DNA from: Guillardia theta CCMP2712
Taxonomy: Eukaryota > Cryptophyceae > Pyrenomonadales > Geminigeraceae
NCBI RefSeq assembly: GCF_000315625.1
Contig: NW_005434667.1
Span: forward strand, 797,061 to 861,060
Direction: 5' to 3'
DNA length: 64,000 nucleotides
This document shows positions 30,762 to 43,867 of this stretch, piece by piece. A program made the position numbers and the translations under genes. Each line of letters begins with the position of its first letter. Position 1 is the first letter of the stretch. The notes below the pieces were generated by a model. That model had not been told where the DNA came from. It searched no databases and saw only the letters and a list, made by a program, of their open reading frames with translations.

Positions 30762-33700
30762 ATGGCGGAGGGGGAGAGCAGGGCGGAATGGCTTCGCATC
30801 GGCGACAAGCTGGCGCTGTTCTCGGAGAAAGTCCATGGCTTCCTCGTAGCCGACGGCTTCATCGACGACTCCGTCCATGCCTCCTTCCTTGACGCGCAGC
30901 ATCCGGTTCCTAGAGACTTCGAGTGCTGTTTGTTCCAGGTACAGGGACTTGTTGCCAAGAGCGGTAGGGATGGGGGTGTGCTGAGACGCGTGCTGCAGGT
31001 GGAGGTGAAGATGGCCTACTTCGAGCAAGAGAAGCTGAACAAGTTCATGACTAGCATTGGAATTCAATCCCTTGATGAGCTGGAGCAGCTGCAGGGTCCG
31101 CCGCTGAAAACGGCGACGTCCATGTTGATCGCCGCGTCCAAGGAGGTCCAGAGGAACAGAGAAGACTCGGAGTTCTATGCTGGTAGAACAGTCCGGTATG
31201 GGCAGACGTTCCAGCTGAAGCATGTGCGGTCCTGCAAGTACCTCACAGTAATGTACTCGAGCGCTGGGGACGTTGGGAGTGAAAACCACGTAGAGATCCG
31301 GCTGACGGATGGAGGGATGGGCTCCTACTTCAAGCTGCAGTCTCATCACGCGATGAAAGAGAGCTCCGAGCCCGTGTCCAACAAGGACTACGTCGAGATC
31401 GTCCCTGAGATGCTCCCGCACCTCTCGCTGGGGTTCCGGTCAATGCGGGGGGTGATGCCGGATTCCGACAAGCACTCGCTCTTCGAGCAGACAGTCAGTT
31501 GCAACGTCGAGGGACAGACCTGGTTCGTCTCTCGGTATCACTCGTACCAGTCGTATGAGGAGAAGCCAGCTCAGGCTGATGTCAACTTAACATCCAAGGT
31601 TGAGGCTTCACCTGAGGATTTGCTGGAGAGAGAGCAGAGGATTCCTTTGAACAGCGGGCAGGTCATTCGGTTGCTTCATCAAGATTCAGAATCTTTTCTT
31701 GCGGTGGAGCCTGTTGAGACCGGCAGCCACGCCGCAAGGAACATTCAGCATGTGACCTTGGAAGCGTCCAGGGGGTTTGGAATGCCAGGGTTTTCCCTGA
31801 ACCCCCGTGAAAACCCTGGTGGGACCTCTAGAGTCGTTCTCCTTCCCTGATCTGATGCTCGTGCCCCAGGGACTGCATACAGCCTGTGGATGGTGGAAAA
31901 TGTTGACCCCACGCTATCGAAGCAGTTGAAGATTGGTTCCCAACTGAGGTTGAGGAACATCGCCACGGGAGGGTACTTGGTAGCCTGCTGTCCGCGGAAA
32001 CGAGCTGGGAGAAATTCGACGACGAGCATCGAACAAGTCTGCGAGCGTGCATGCTTGTGCATGACAGACTGATATCCCTTGTTTCTCCAGTTCTTGGCGA
32101 GCAACAATGTCAACGCTGGTTGGGGCACGGCAAGGAAAGGGAGCACGTTGAGCGCCACCATGTTTGACCCGACCGCGTTGTCGAGCTTCATCGTGCTGTG
32201 TTCAGAAGAGAAGCGATTGTTTGAGTCCTCCAGGTCTCTCCTCTCCATCTGTGCTCACTTGCAGAAGAAATCTGACGACCAAGATTTGAACCTGTACAAG
32301 AACTCTTCCGCCCACTTTCGTTTCGACCATCTTGAGACCCACTATCAACAATACCAGGCCCCGAATCTCGATGACTCGGCAAACGGCCAGAATGCGCAGA
32401 GGATGTCAGGGAAAATCGACGGAGGAAAAGGGAATCATCTGGACTTCCTGAACAAGATCCAGAACCAGATCGGAGCAGGTCTGGACTTGTTGGGTGTTGG
32501 GGCTGCCAGCAAGGATGTGAAGGAGAGCAAAGAGGAGACGAAGCGGATGTCAGGGAACCAGGGGGTCTCGGAGTCCGTGGAGGGCTGGCTGCATGTGGGG
32601 AAGAGGAGCAACTCGCAGGAGTACATGGTGAGCGTGTGGCCGGAGCTGGAGGAGCTGGACGGATGGGTCGTGCTGCCGGCTGACCAGGAGGAGATCAACG
32701 ACGTGAATCATGTGGTCTCAGTGAACAAGAGGGTAATTGACTATGTCAACCTGATCAGGTCGAGGAGGAGCATCCCGACCAAGGAGACTAACGAGATGTA
32801 CGGGGTCTTCAAGAGGCTCCAGAGGTTCCTCACAGTGCCCAGCAGCAAGCTGTCCTGGTACTCCGACGACGCGCAGTCTGCGGACCAAGTGATCCGGCGG
32901 CAAGGGATGCTGCTGGACTTGGGGACTGTCGAGTCGCTCGTTGACCTCGTTGGGATGCATCGGATCCTCCCGGACGTCAGTCACGCGCATCTCATGGTAG
33001 CGCCAGACCTCCAGCAGCTCCGCGAACTCTTCGTCAATGTCTTCCAAGTCCTCCTGCACCTCGTCAGGGGCAACCAGCTCATCGGCCTCTACCTCTCCTC
33101 CCGCGTGACCGAGCTCCTGCAGCCTCTGCTCTGCTCGGTACCCCCGGGTGTGGACGAGTCAAAGTTGACCTACCTCAACGTGCTTCTGGAGCTGATCCTT
33201 GAGATCTACAAGGACTCGCCAACGGCCATCTCTCACCTCGACAAGTCCTGTATCGACACCTTCCCCCAGCTCTTTGCCAGCTCGTCGAGCCTTTGGCGGC
33301 ACTCCCGGCTGTTTCAAATCCTGTCCTCCTTCTGCACCTACCGCTCAAGGTCCTCCCTGGCGACCACCTCCCGCGCCAACGACCCGAGGATCAGCGGAGA
33401 CGTGGTGGCAGTGCCAGACAACCAGCTAGCGGTTAAGGACGTGATCTTGACCCACAGCCGTCTCCTGCCCTCCCTCGAGCTGAGAGGGGAGGAGGTGATG
33501 GTGAAGCACGCCTTTTCAGGGACTGACGACCACGTGCCGTTGGAAGGTTGGCTGGCAGATGTGGAGGGGAGGGTCGAGTTCTTCAACTCCTACCTCGACC
33601 TTCTCTCCTCGATGGTGTGCGGGAGGATCGAAGTGACCAAGTCTACCATCGCCCAGCTGGAGGAGAAGAACTTTCTTAGCTTCTCCGTGGTCTCTGCTGC

Positions 33701-36700
33701 GATGATGTCTGGGCGACTGCCGACCAGCATGCGGTCCTGCTTCGTGTCGCTCATGGTGAACGCATACCTGGACCTTCCGATGTTGGAGGATCGCTGCAGG
33801 ATCAAGAAGGTGTACTTCTGGTCCTCCCTAGACGCACCCGCCAGCCAGTTCTCGCTGCCGAGAGGCGTCAACCTTGCGGCCATGACTGTCCTCCAGGGTT
33901 TCTGCCTGCACTTCATCGAGTCGATGGACTTTGTGATGGGGGAGGACCAGGAGGACGACGGGCTGCTGATACAGGTGCTCAAGCTTCTGTACTTCCTCGT
34001 CAAGTATGGCTTCTTCTCCCGTTGCATGTCCGACTGGATGGACGTGGAGGTACCGCCTCCCGTCGACATCCTCTGTGAGTACCTCCGGTCGAGGGTACGA
34101 GCCATGTGCTCGAAGCAGTCCCACCTCCACCACCTCCAGGAGTTCTGCAGGAAGACTCTGCAGGTCCACATTCTCGCCCAGCCCCTGACCCTCCTCCTGG
34201 ACAACCATGTGAGGGAGAGGAGGGCGAGGAAGGAGGATGGAGCAGAGGTGATCTTCGATCAAGCCTCCGAGCTCAGCAACGCAAGGGTCGACGAGTGTTA
34301 CAAGTGGAGCTGCCAGATCCTGGACCTGATCCTCAACTCCTTGGTTAATATCAGAGTCCAGCTGAGCCTCAAGGTGTTCGAGAAGGACCTGCTGCAGGGC
34401 AAGAGATTCGGGGATGCCCCGGTCGCCGGCAGCTCGGCGAGGAGAAGCAACAAGGTCGTGGTACACAGGGCGGATTTCGAGGAGATCTTCATGACGATCG
34501 CTCTGGATACCTCCTTCCTCGCCTCTAACCTCCTGCATTTCGTTTCCGAGAGGGAGACGGAGGACGACGGCCTAGCCAACATCATCCTCATCCTCATCCT
34601 CCGCCTCTTCGGGCAGAGGTCTGAGGTGATCAACGCGCTGAAGGACGTCCAGATTCTCAACGAGCCTTACATGCTACAGTACTTCAAAGACACCTCCAAC
34701 CTCGCCGACCAGTTCGCCTCCTCCATCTCCATCCTATCCTCCATCGAGAAGAGGCTGATGGACGTGGTCGACAGCCACAACGAGCTCAAGAGGAAGGAGT
34801 TCCAGGCCATGATCGCCAACGAGCTGGAGGAGGAGGAGGAGGTCTCACAGTCGCCGCTCAGCGTCAGAAAGTCGCTGCCGTTTGCGCTGCGGAGGGAAGC
34901 GGAGGAGAAAGTCGTGGTGAAGAACTTCTTCGACGCGCTGGAAGCCACGGGCAACGTGATCGACACGCTGCTGAGCTTTCGGCAGCATCTCTGGCATGGC
35001 CCCCGAGGGGAGGAGACGGGGGAGGGGGCGAAGAACCTCGAGAGCTCCGTCTCCAGCAAGCCAGCGAGCATGCAGGACATGCGAAGGATCATGGCGATGC
35101 GAGCCAAGGCGGTGGCAGCAGGCCGGATGCCAACGAGCCGGAGCATGACAGAGCCGAGAGCTGTAGACCTGCTGGAGGCGGTTGAGAGGACTGCTGAGGA
35201 GCAGCTGGAGATGTCGTACGAGACGGGGAGGAACCTAGTGATCGACTCGTTCCTCGTCAGGGGCATCGACCTGAAGGTCGCTGACATCACCAAGACAGTC
35301 AGGGGGATGGTCAGCATCGTGCAGACTTGCCGGGTCGACCGGCTGCTCAAGATCCAGAACATGCTGAGGAACCTGGCGCTGCACGAAATGGTCCTCCAAG
35401 TCCTGCGCATCCTGACCTCCCGAGACGTCTCGCACGTCCTGCAGGACGGGTCGCTCAACGATCTCTTCCTGGAGTGCTACCTCTTCCTCTCCCTCTTCGT
35501 CGTCAACAACCCGGTCAACCAGGAGATCATCTACGAGTACCTGGAGGTCTTCGTCATTCCCCAGCTCTTCAGCAACGGCCGCGTCTTCCTCGCCGCCTGC
35601 GACCTCTTCCTCTGCACCTTCTACAACAACCGAGTGCTCTGCTCGCGAGTCGACGACCGGGTTCTCATGTCCATCATGTCCGCCATGTCCCAGTGCGGGA
35701 ACCGCTCCTCCTACCTCCAGTGCTTCGAGATCCTCTGCTGTCCGAAGAATATCCCCCTAAAGCGCAATCAGGTCAGGATCATGCAGTTTGTCATCACGCA
35801 GCAGGAGATGTTGCCGCTGTACCTCGGGGAGGACGGGCTCAGCATTCTCCGGGCTGACCTGCTGTCGGTCGGGCACAAGATGAAGATGAGCAGCTTCATC
35901 GACACTGGGGACGCGGAGGCTGCGCAGCATGACATGATCGAGAGCTTCTTTCGCTGCAGGGAGGTGTCTCCTGCTGACTTCAACTCCTCCCCCATGTTCT
36001 ACGTCTCCTTCCTCCAGCTCCTCTCCGCCTGCTCCTACGGGAAGAACTCCGACACCGAGCGAGAGTGCCAGCGGCTCCTCCCGCTGCCGCGCATGGAGGA
36101 GCTCATCGTCAACGAGTGGGCACCTGCTCCCCTCAAGGCCGCCGCCATCAACTTCCTCAGCATGGCGCACTACGAAACCTCCTCCGTGCTCATCAACCGT
36201 GCCATCGTGCAGTCCAGGGCGAGCTGGGGGATTCTTCGGTACCTGACGACCTGCCTGCAGAACTTCATCAACAGGGAGAAGAAGGTGTGGATGTGCAGCC
36301 CTGCTGAGACTCAGGCTGAGGGCACGACGCTGCTGTTGGAGGCGATCAAGTGCTTGTCCTGCTTCTTCACTCACGTCTACCGGCCCAACCTCATCTCCAT
36401 CGAGCAGGGAAGGATTGCCGACACTGCCTGCGAGCTGGTCATGAAGATCTTCTCGGAAGGCCCGCACGACAAGAGGATGAGTTCTCATCTCACCGCCGCC
36501 CTCTCCATCTTCCAGAAGCGAGACCTGCCGCACTCGCAAGTCTCCAAGGAGCTGCTGAAGACGCTGCTCAAGAGCTCTTTCATGCAGAAGCTCGGCCACG
36601 AGAGCGTCGATAGCTCTGCCGACGAGGCGAGCGATCGGATCCGCCATGGTCTGCCGCTCTTCATCGAGGATCTCCGAAATCGCGTCTCAGTGCAGGAGGA

Positions 36701-39700
36701 GAACAATTCGCTCTGCCGCTCCTTCGAGCTGAACCCCAAGGCTGTCTTCATGCTCACCAACCAGCTCCACAAGCGATCGCCGGCCCATCGCTTCCACTAC
36801 ATCAACGTCCTCGAGTACATCTGGTCTGCCATGATCTCCTCTCGCCCTCTCCTCGAGGCCATGAGGATCCTGCACATCGACGAGCTCTGCTCTTCCCTCG
36901 TCCACGTCATCTCGCTGGGAGCCGACGACAGCATGCGGCCCGCGCTGAAGCTCTGCTCCTCTCTCCTCGAGAAGGGGATGGAGCCCGTGCAGGAACGCTT
37001 CAGCCGCGTGCTCTGCAAGCCGAGCTCGGGGAGCTGCTTCCAGCAGCTCGCGAGGAGGCTGAAGACGGCAAGGGAGGAGGTGAGGGAGTTCAGGCTGATA
37101 AGCAACCAGCTCATAGCAGACAGCGAGTCGACCCTGTCGGGACGTCTCAAGACCCTCAAGGAGCTGCTGGAGGAGGCGAAGCTGAAGGAGGGCCTCGAGA
37201 CTGTTGAGCGCTCGTTCCTCCCCGAGGTCCTGCGGTTCATCCAGGCCCTCTGCCTCCGGCATCCCCTCAACCTGCAGAGGATCCTGGGAGGGGCCGTGCA
37301 TGGCGTCGATCTGTGCATGGAGGTTGCGAACCTGGTGATCGACATGCAGAAGAGTATCGACTCGATCAACATCGACAAGCTCATCATGTCGGTCAAGACG
37401 CTATGCCGGCTCACCCAGGGCCCTTGCAAGAAGAACCAGATCACCCTCACCAAGCGCTCCTCCGTGGGGTCGACCCTCAGCAGCCTCCTCCTCCGCATCG
37501 ACGACAACCCGAAGCTCGGCTACCCCGCGGACTGGAGCCTGCACAAGTACCGCCTGAGAATAGAGATCGCCAACTTCTTCACCTCCATGCTGGAGGGGCA
37601 CACGCAGGACATGTACATCGCCAAGAGGATGGGGCAGGAGCTGGACCTCCACGCCATCATCAGACTCATCGGCCACTTGTTCGACATCCACATGAGACGG
37701 TCCAGGGCTGAGCTCCCTGCCCTCCAGCTCGCGCACAAGTGCTACATCGTCCTCAAGATCCTGCATGACTGTGTTGATGACTCGTTGAAGGAGGACATCG
37801 CTCGGTACCTTGACGGCTCCTCACCCTCCGCCAACTTCTTCGCGGACACCACGGGGAGCATCGAGGTCTTCCGCCACTCCGTGCAGCGAGTTTACTTCTG
37901 CATCCCCGCCCTCTGCAAGCAAGTCCCTCCTGCGGCGAAGCAGCGCGTCCTCTGGTCCGTCGATCGCAACTCGGACATCAGCAGGCTCGCGGACTTCTGC
38001 TCCCTCGTGGATGAGGTCTACCTGGAGGTCAAGCACGGCATCTTGCTGACCTCCATCAGTCTCTTCCGCGTCTTTCACTTCCTCGCCATGATCTCTCACC
38101 GCTGCTACATCGTCAACGTCGTCCTCCTCAACCTCCTCATCTTTTTCTCCTACGGCTACGTCAAGCCTCCTGTCGCTGACCCTGAAGAGCCGTTCTTCGT
38201 CCAGGCGTCGCCCTCCAGCAGCTCCGTCGCCCTCCTCCAGCTCAACGAGACGGCCTTCGTCTTCCTCCGCGACGTTTTTGCGAGCATCCAGCTCATGTTT
38301 GAGATCCTCCTCTTCCTCTCCTACGTCCTCGAGGTCACCCCCAACTGGGTCAGGAGGCACCTCAACGAGCAAGCTCCCGCAAAGTTGCAGGTCAGCTCCA
38401 TGATGGAGCAGCGGGGTCGGAAACTCCTCTTCCTCTCCCGCTACCTCCTCGTCGCCCTCTCCGACAAGATGCTCCTGTGGAGGACCATCACTCTTGCTCT
38501 CACCCTGGGCCTCGTGGCCTTCACGGATCGCCGGAACAAAGCTGCTCTGCTCCTCTTTTCCGCCCTGCTCCTCGAGTTCTTCTCCCGCTCCCAGGCCATC
38601 GGCTTCGTCGCGCGGGCAGTGCAGGAGGGCGGGAAGGCGCTACTGCACACGCTGGGGATGGGGCTGGTGTTCATTTTCTGGTTCGGGGTCGTTGGCTTCA
38701 TTTTCTTCCCCAACCTCTTCCAGTTCCGCAAGGCAGAGATCGTCGACGGCTCCACCCAGCAGCCATGGCAGAACAACCGCAGGGTCCCCTGCGGCAACGT
38801 GTGGACCTGCATGCTGATGGTCTTAGATCAGGGGCTGAGGAAGAACGACGTCGGGGAGGCGCTGGACAAGATTCCATGGCCGACCATGACGGACGACAAG
38901 GGCCAGTGCGAGCTGTGCCTGCCGGAGGAGGTCGGTGTGTCCTGCCCTATGGTGAACCTCTGCCTTGGGGACAGGAACCTGGTCGCCTGGCCGCAGAGCA
39001 AGCTGTGGCTGCGCATCCTCTACACGTTCTGCTTCTTTGTGCTGATCTCTGCCATCTGCCTGGAGGTGATCTTCGGCATCATCATCGACTCGTTCAAAAG
39101 GCTGAGGGAGGAGAGGGAAGAAGTTCAGAAGGACATCGAGAGGAAGTGCTTCATCTGCGGCCTTCCAAGGAACTTCTTCGACTCAGAGGCTGCCGGGGGG
39201 TTTGCCGTGCATTGCAAGAGAGATCACAACATCTGGTGAAGGAGGAGGAGGAGGAGGAGGAGAGGAGGAGGAGGAGGAGAGGAGGAGGAGGAGGAGGAGA
39301 GGAGGAGGAGGAGGAGGAGGAGGAGGAGGAGGAGGAGAGGAGGAGAGGAGGAGAGGAGGAGTAAGACAGAAAAGGAAGAACAGAGGAGGAGGAGGAAGAG
39401 AAGGAGGATCCGTCATTGAGAAGCGATAGAGGGGCTCCTGGTCAGGGAGGGGGTGAAGGGGATGAGAAACCAGGGGGAAGGAGGAAGGGCAGGAGGAGAG
39501 GATGGAGAGGAGGAGTCTGAGCAGGAACTAAGTTTCCTCCCTTCCCACAGGATGTACATGTACTTCCTGGTGCATCTCAAACAGAAGGACGTGCTTGATA
39601 TGGACGGCATCGAGTTCTACGTATGGAAGAGATGGGAGCGCAGGGATTTCTCCTTCTTCCCCATCGGCTGCTCGCTCAACATCCAGGGGCCTCACAAGCA

Positions 39701-40256
39701 CAGTGCAGGAAACCTTTCGGTATGTCCTCGCACCCCTGCCTGCCTCCCCCTCTCCTGCCTCCCTCCTCCCTTTCTTTCCTCCTCCCTCCTGCACTCCTTC
39801 CTACTTCCTCTTCCTCCTCCAACTTGTCCCGTATATAGCCCTGTCCTCTCCCTCTCCTCCCACGTCTCGCTCCTCTCTTCTCTTTCCTGAGCCTCTCCAC
39901 AGCGTCAGGTCCACGAGCTTGAAAGGAACGTCAGAGGAGAACTGTAAGAAAACTGGAATCTGTCAGAGCAAAGAGGCTTGACCGTTAAACTTGCAGGTCA
40001 AAGTTCAACGTCAAATTGAGCCATATGGTCAAGGCTTTCACTACTGGAGGTCTATTTAAGGTAAAAATTCTCCTCCTTGTCCTCCTCCTCGATCTTGCTG
40101 CTCCTGCTGCCGCTGCCGCTGCTTCTCATCCCCTTTCACTACTCTCACTTCCTCCTCCAGCATTCCCGAGACATCAGGCAGGCATACGACAGCATCATCA
40201 CGGAGATCGCGGAGAGGAGGAGAGTTCTTGATACCTACTCTCCACTCCGCCTCTGA
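30762..40256 (+). CDS. ITPR: inositol 1,4,5-trisphosphate receptor-type Ca2+ channel
   Basis: Intracellular Ca2+-release channel of the IP3R/RyR superfamily. Exons 30762-31818, 31870-32036, 32091-39235, 39551-39719, 39903-39943, 39997-40060 and 40161-40256 join in phase to 2,912 residues, close to IP3R length and about half that of RyR. Visible: N-terminal Ins145-type domain, MIR segment (AYSLWMVENVD, RLRNIATGGYLVA), RIH-type helical blocks (LLELILEIYKDSPTAISHLD, KLLYFLVKYGFF), six or so hydrophobic segments from about 38050, the pore helix TCMLMVLDQGLR and the pore-lining SAICLEVIFGIIIDSF. The C-terminal zinc finger follows (CFICGLPRNFF...HCKRDHNIW), then YMYFLVHLKQKD and FYVWKRWERRDFSFFPI. 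The selectivity-filter sequence departs from the family consensus. One exon is 7.1 kb. The gene starts 96 bp from the divergent gene upstream. Confidence 0.93.
39239..39420. repeat. GGA polypurine tract in ITPR intron 3
   Basis: Fills much of the 315-bp intron 39236-39550 that splits the Trp codon after RDHNI. On the unspliced frame a stop follows that Trp at once, so a gene finder missing this intron would lose the C-terminal 120 or so residues. Confidence 0.9.
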
Positions 40257-40441
40257 TATCATCGACATTCGTTTATTCTCATCACTTCATACATACTCTA
40301 CATGCCCCTCAGCTCAACGACTTGGGCAGGGCTGCCAGCTGTTTCTTTCCTCCGGGCGAGCTGGGCACAGCTGGTTGAGATTGAAAAGTTTCCCCTAGCT
40401 CGGCCTGTGCACAAACCCCGTCACAAGCACGCTCCTCCTTG

Positions 40442-43272
40442 TCAGACGCTCGTCACCTGTAACGCTGTCTGGTCCTGGTAGAGGAGGAGAAGCCTCTCCT
40501 TCTCCTTCTGGACTTCAAAGAGCTTCCGAGTTATCTCGATCTGACGCACTTGTCACATCTCTGCCTCCTCCTCCTCCTCCTCCCGCCCCTCAGCACACCT
40601 CCCTCCTCCATTCCTCTCTCACCACTTCTTTCTGCCCCTTGTCCTCCGTCTCCTGTGCCTCCTGCCTGAGCCGCGAGATCATAGCTTCCTGAGCCTGCAG
40701 CTGCTGCACAGCGACGGCGAACTTGCTGCGGAACTTCTCCTTAAATTTGCTCGCCAACCCTCTGAACTTCTTAGCCTTCTTCTTCAAGTCTGCAAGAGGA
40801 GAGTCAAGCTCTGCAGGAGGAGACGGACGAGGGACGGTAGAGGAGAAGGAGACTAGGAGGAGAGAGTGGAATCGGCCTGGGCAGTGAGGAGGAGGAGGAG
40901 GAGGTTCTTGACCTGTCAGCTGCTCTCGCATCTTCCGCTCGCTGTCCTCGTAGGTCGCAATGATGGACTTCGTCTCCTCCTCCATCTGAGACGGAACAGG
41001 ACAAAGTGAGACAGAAGAAGAAGGAGAGGCGAGGAGATTGAGGAAGGGAAGGGGCAGGGGCAGGTAAGGGAAAGGGGAGACACCAACAACCTTCTTCAGC
41101 TTCTTCTCAGTCTCTGCTTGCTCCTTCTCGAAACTTTGCTGGGACTTCTCAATCTCTCTCTTCAGTCTATTGTTCGCGTCTTCGAAGATCCTGATTGGGA
41201 GTGTGAAGGGCAGAGCAGACCACTGAGAGAGCAAAGACCTGTTCTCATCCTTGATAATCTCATAGTCTCGGGTCACCTACGTCAAGACATCAGTTCTTCA
41301 AACCATCCCTCGCCATCCAGACATGTCAAAGGAAACAGAAAAGGAAGACGGAAGGAAGAGATGGAGCGAAGAGATACAGGGAAGGGAAGTCAGCGAGGGA
41401 TGGAAGGAACGGATCGTGTCGCAGTCGACATGGCGGGGATGTGAACACCTTCGTCAGAGATTCTTCCGCGCTCTGCTTCTGTTTGACGACTTCATCGAGC
41501 TTGCAGGTAAGCTCCTCCTTCTCCTTCTCGAGAACTCTCTTCATCTGCGATCACATCACCTCGAGCATGCATGTCCTCACCGCAGCAAGCACCTGCAGCA
41601 TCTCGTTCAAGTCGCTCTCCACCTGTTTGGCCCTGACCCAGCTCGTCAGTCATTCTGGCCCCGAAGGACAAGGAGAAGAAACTGACTGCTTGCTGTTGTT
41701 CTCGATCTCGAATATGAGTTTGTTCCTGCTGCTTTCTGCTTCGTTCAGTCGATTTTGCAGGTCTTCCTCGCGATTCTGCTTGAACATTCAGAGACGAACC
41801 TCTCAAATGACAGACTGCAAACCTTCCAGTTCTCGACCTCTGCTTCTCTCTTCTCACTCTCTCTCCGCATCTGTTCCTCCATCTTCGCCACGTCCAAGTC
41901 AAGGCCAGCCGTTCACCTCCTCTGCCACAGTTCAAACCTTGGCGATCTTCTTCATGTTTTCTTCTCTCAGAGCAGAAATTTTCTTTTGCACATTCTCATC
42001 CGCGTAGTCTTGCGAAGCTCTCATGTTGACCTGCTGGAAAAGTCAAACACAAAGAACAAATGTCATTTGTGCTTCACGTCACTGAAAGTACTTGACAACA
42101 CACACGATATAGGAACAAGCACAGGAACTTGACAGACAGTGAGGCATTTCACCTGGAGCTCTGCCTGCATCGATTCGGCCTTGCTGATGGTCATCTTCAG
42201 CTGCTGTCTCTCCTTGCTCCACGAGCTTCGCTCCTCCTCTATCTCTCTCAACAAACTCCTCTGCATCGACTTCATGCTGAAGTCCATCTCATCCAACTTC
42301 CTCTGCAAGACGGAGTTCTCCCGCTCCCACTCCTGCACCAAACAACAAGATCCACGTCACCCAACAGAAACCGGCAGGTCTACAGCCCACCAGCAGCTTA
42401 GCTTCAGTCCGCTTGTGCCCCTCTGTCTCCTGTTCCAACTCTCGTTCCAGGTGCGATATCTTCCTCCTGAGGTCGTCCATCATGAAGTCTTTCTTGGAGC
42501 TCTCCGTAGCCATCTGATCCATCTTGTCCTTGACCTCCTGCCCCGCTACCTCCTTGGCCACCCTCAGCGCCTCCTTCTCTGACCTCAGGTCGGCTATCTC
42601 CCCCAGCAGCTTCTTCTCCTTCACCTTGAGGGATTGGACCTCTCTTTGCAGCACGTTGATCTCCTGCACTTCTGTCGTGTCGTCCAGAGCTGCCTGCAGC
42701 CCTGAGATCCTGATGTTCAGCTCTGCCTCGATCGCCCGATGCTTCTCCGTCGCCTCCAGCATGTCCTGCTCGTGCTCAGCCTGCATCTGGTCCTTCTCGA
42801 ACTTAAGCTTCTCCAGCTGCCTCCTCAGCTGGAAGTAAGACTCGCGCTGCTTCTCGAGCTCTTCCTCTAGCATGTCTGCCCTCTGCCGTATCGGCGTCTC
42901 CAGCTCCTCCGCCATCCTCATCCTGATCTCATCGAGCTCCCTAGGGGGAATGATCTGACTGCGCAGCTCTTCGAACTGCTTCGCCTTGATGTCGAGCTCT
43001 GCTTTCCACTGCGCATGCTGCATGTCTCTCTCCTTGACCATCTTGGAGAGTTCGATCCTTGTGCTCTCGTGCTCGTACTTCTCTTCATTCAACTTATCCT
43101 GCAGGGCCTGATATGCAATCTTGAGAGTTTCAAAGTTTGACCTCAGCTCGTCGTTTTCTTCCTGGGCCTCTTTGAAGAGAGACATGGCCTTCTGCGCATT
43201 TCTCTGCGCTTCTGAGTACCTAGCACTCAGGTCTGAGAGCTGGTTGTTTCTACGTTCAAGGTCAGCCTCCAT
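40442..43272 (-). CDS. CEP83: CEP83 (CCDC41)-like coiled-coil protein
   Basis: CEP83 docks the mother centriole/basal body to membrane through distal appendages. Exon 1 (43272-42391, 294 codons) is almost wholly coiled coil and contains SQIIPPRELDEIRMRMAEE followed by PIRQRADMLEEELEKQRESY, which matches the conserved PxRELExLRxxxxEELExPxRER stretch as I recall it from CEP83. Exon 2 (42332-42153) continues EWERENSVLQRKLDEMDFSM. Further short exons down the minus strand carry QVNMRASQDYADENVQKK, VAKMEEQMRRESEKREAEVE, NREEDLQNRLNEAESSRNK, RVLEKEKEELTCKLDEVVK, VTRDYEIIKDENRSLLSQ, DLKKKAKKFRGLASKFKEKF and finally ITRKLFEVQKEKERLLLLY. About a dozen introns. Convergent with the IP3R gene (185 bp apart). 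Coiled-coil homology by eye is error-prone. Confidence 0.68.
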
Positions 43273-43867
43273 GGTGTTTCAAGTAGTTTGTTGTCCTCCA
43301 CGCCAGAGGTTCCGTTCAAAGTTCTCGACGAGGCTGCATGCAGAGGAGAGGGTAAAGAGCGCAGGACACCTGTCGGATCAGAGTCATCGGCGCCATTTCA
43401 TCCTCTTCTCGCTCACCTTGCCATCTTCATCTACACACTGCCCAGCCATTGCGCTCCCCTTCCGTTGGCCTGCCATGTCTCGCCACCTTTTTAAAAATTG
43501 AGCTCCCCAAATGAAAAACTTCCCAAACTTCCAAAACTCCCGAGCACCCAAACTTTCATTCAGGTTTGAACTTGTTCCCTTGTTTTTGTAATCGAGATTT
43601 CAAGTTTGAAAAGTCTTATTTATTTTTTCAAAACTATCACTACTGCTTGCCTCGGCATGCTCATCGCCCAAACACCATGGTCAGGTTGCAGTCGGCCATG
43701 GCTTGAGCTTGTGTTGCCGCTTTGCTAGCTTCGTCCTCTCTTCATACCGATCATTGTCTTCCCTCTTGCCTTCTCTCCTTCCATATCCTCCTCTATTCTC
43801 TCTTCCAACATCGCTCATTCACCTGCCTTTCTTCCGTCATCCTAGCCTGTCCTTTGCTCCTAGTGTC
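43273..43867. other. divergent intergenic region
   Basis: Promoter region shared by the CEP83-like and SMIM4-like genes. It has repeated short words of the form caaact/ccaaa at 43505-43570 and CT-rich DNA nearer the downstream gene. No gene seen. Confidence 0.5.

Noticed and set aside
30762-40256. Ryanodine receptor rather than IP3 receptor
   Set aside because: Length of about 2,900 residues, the IP3R-type zinc finger and absence of SPRY/RyR repeats favour IP3R.
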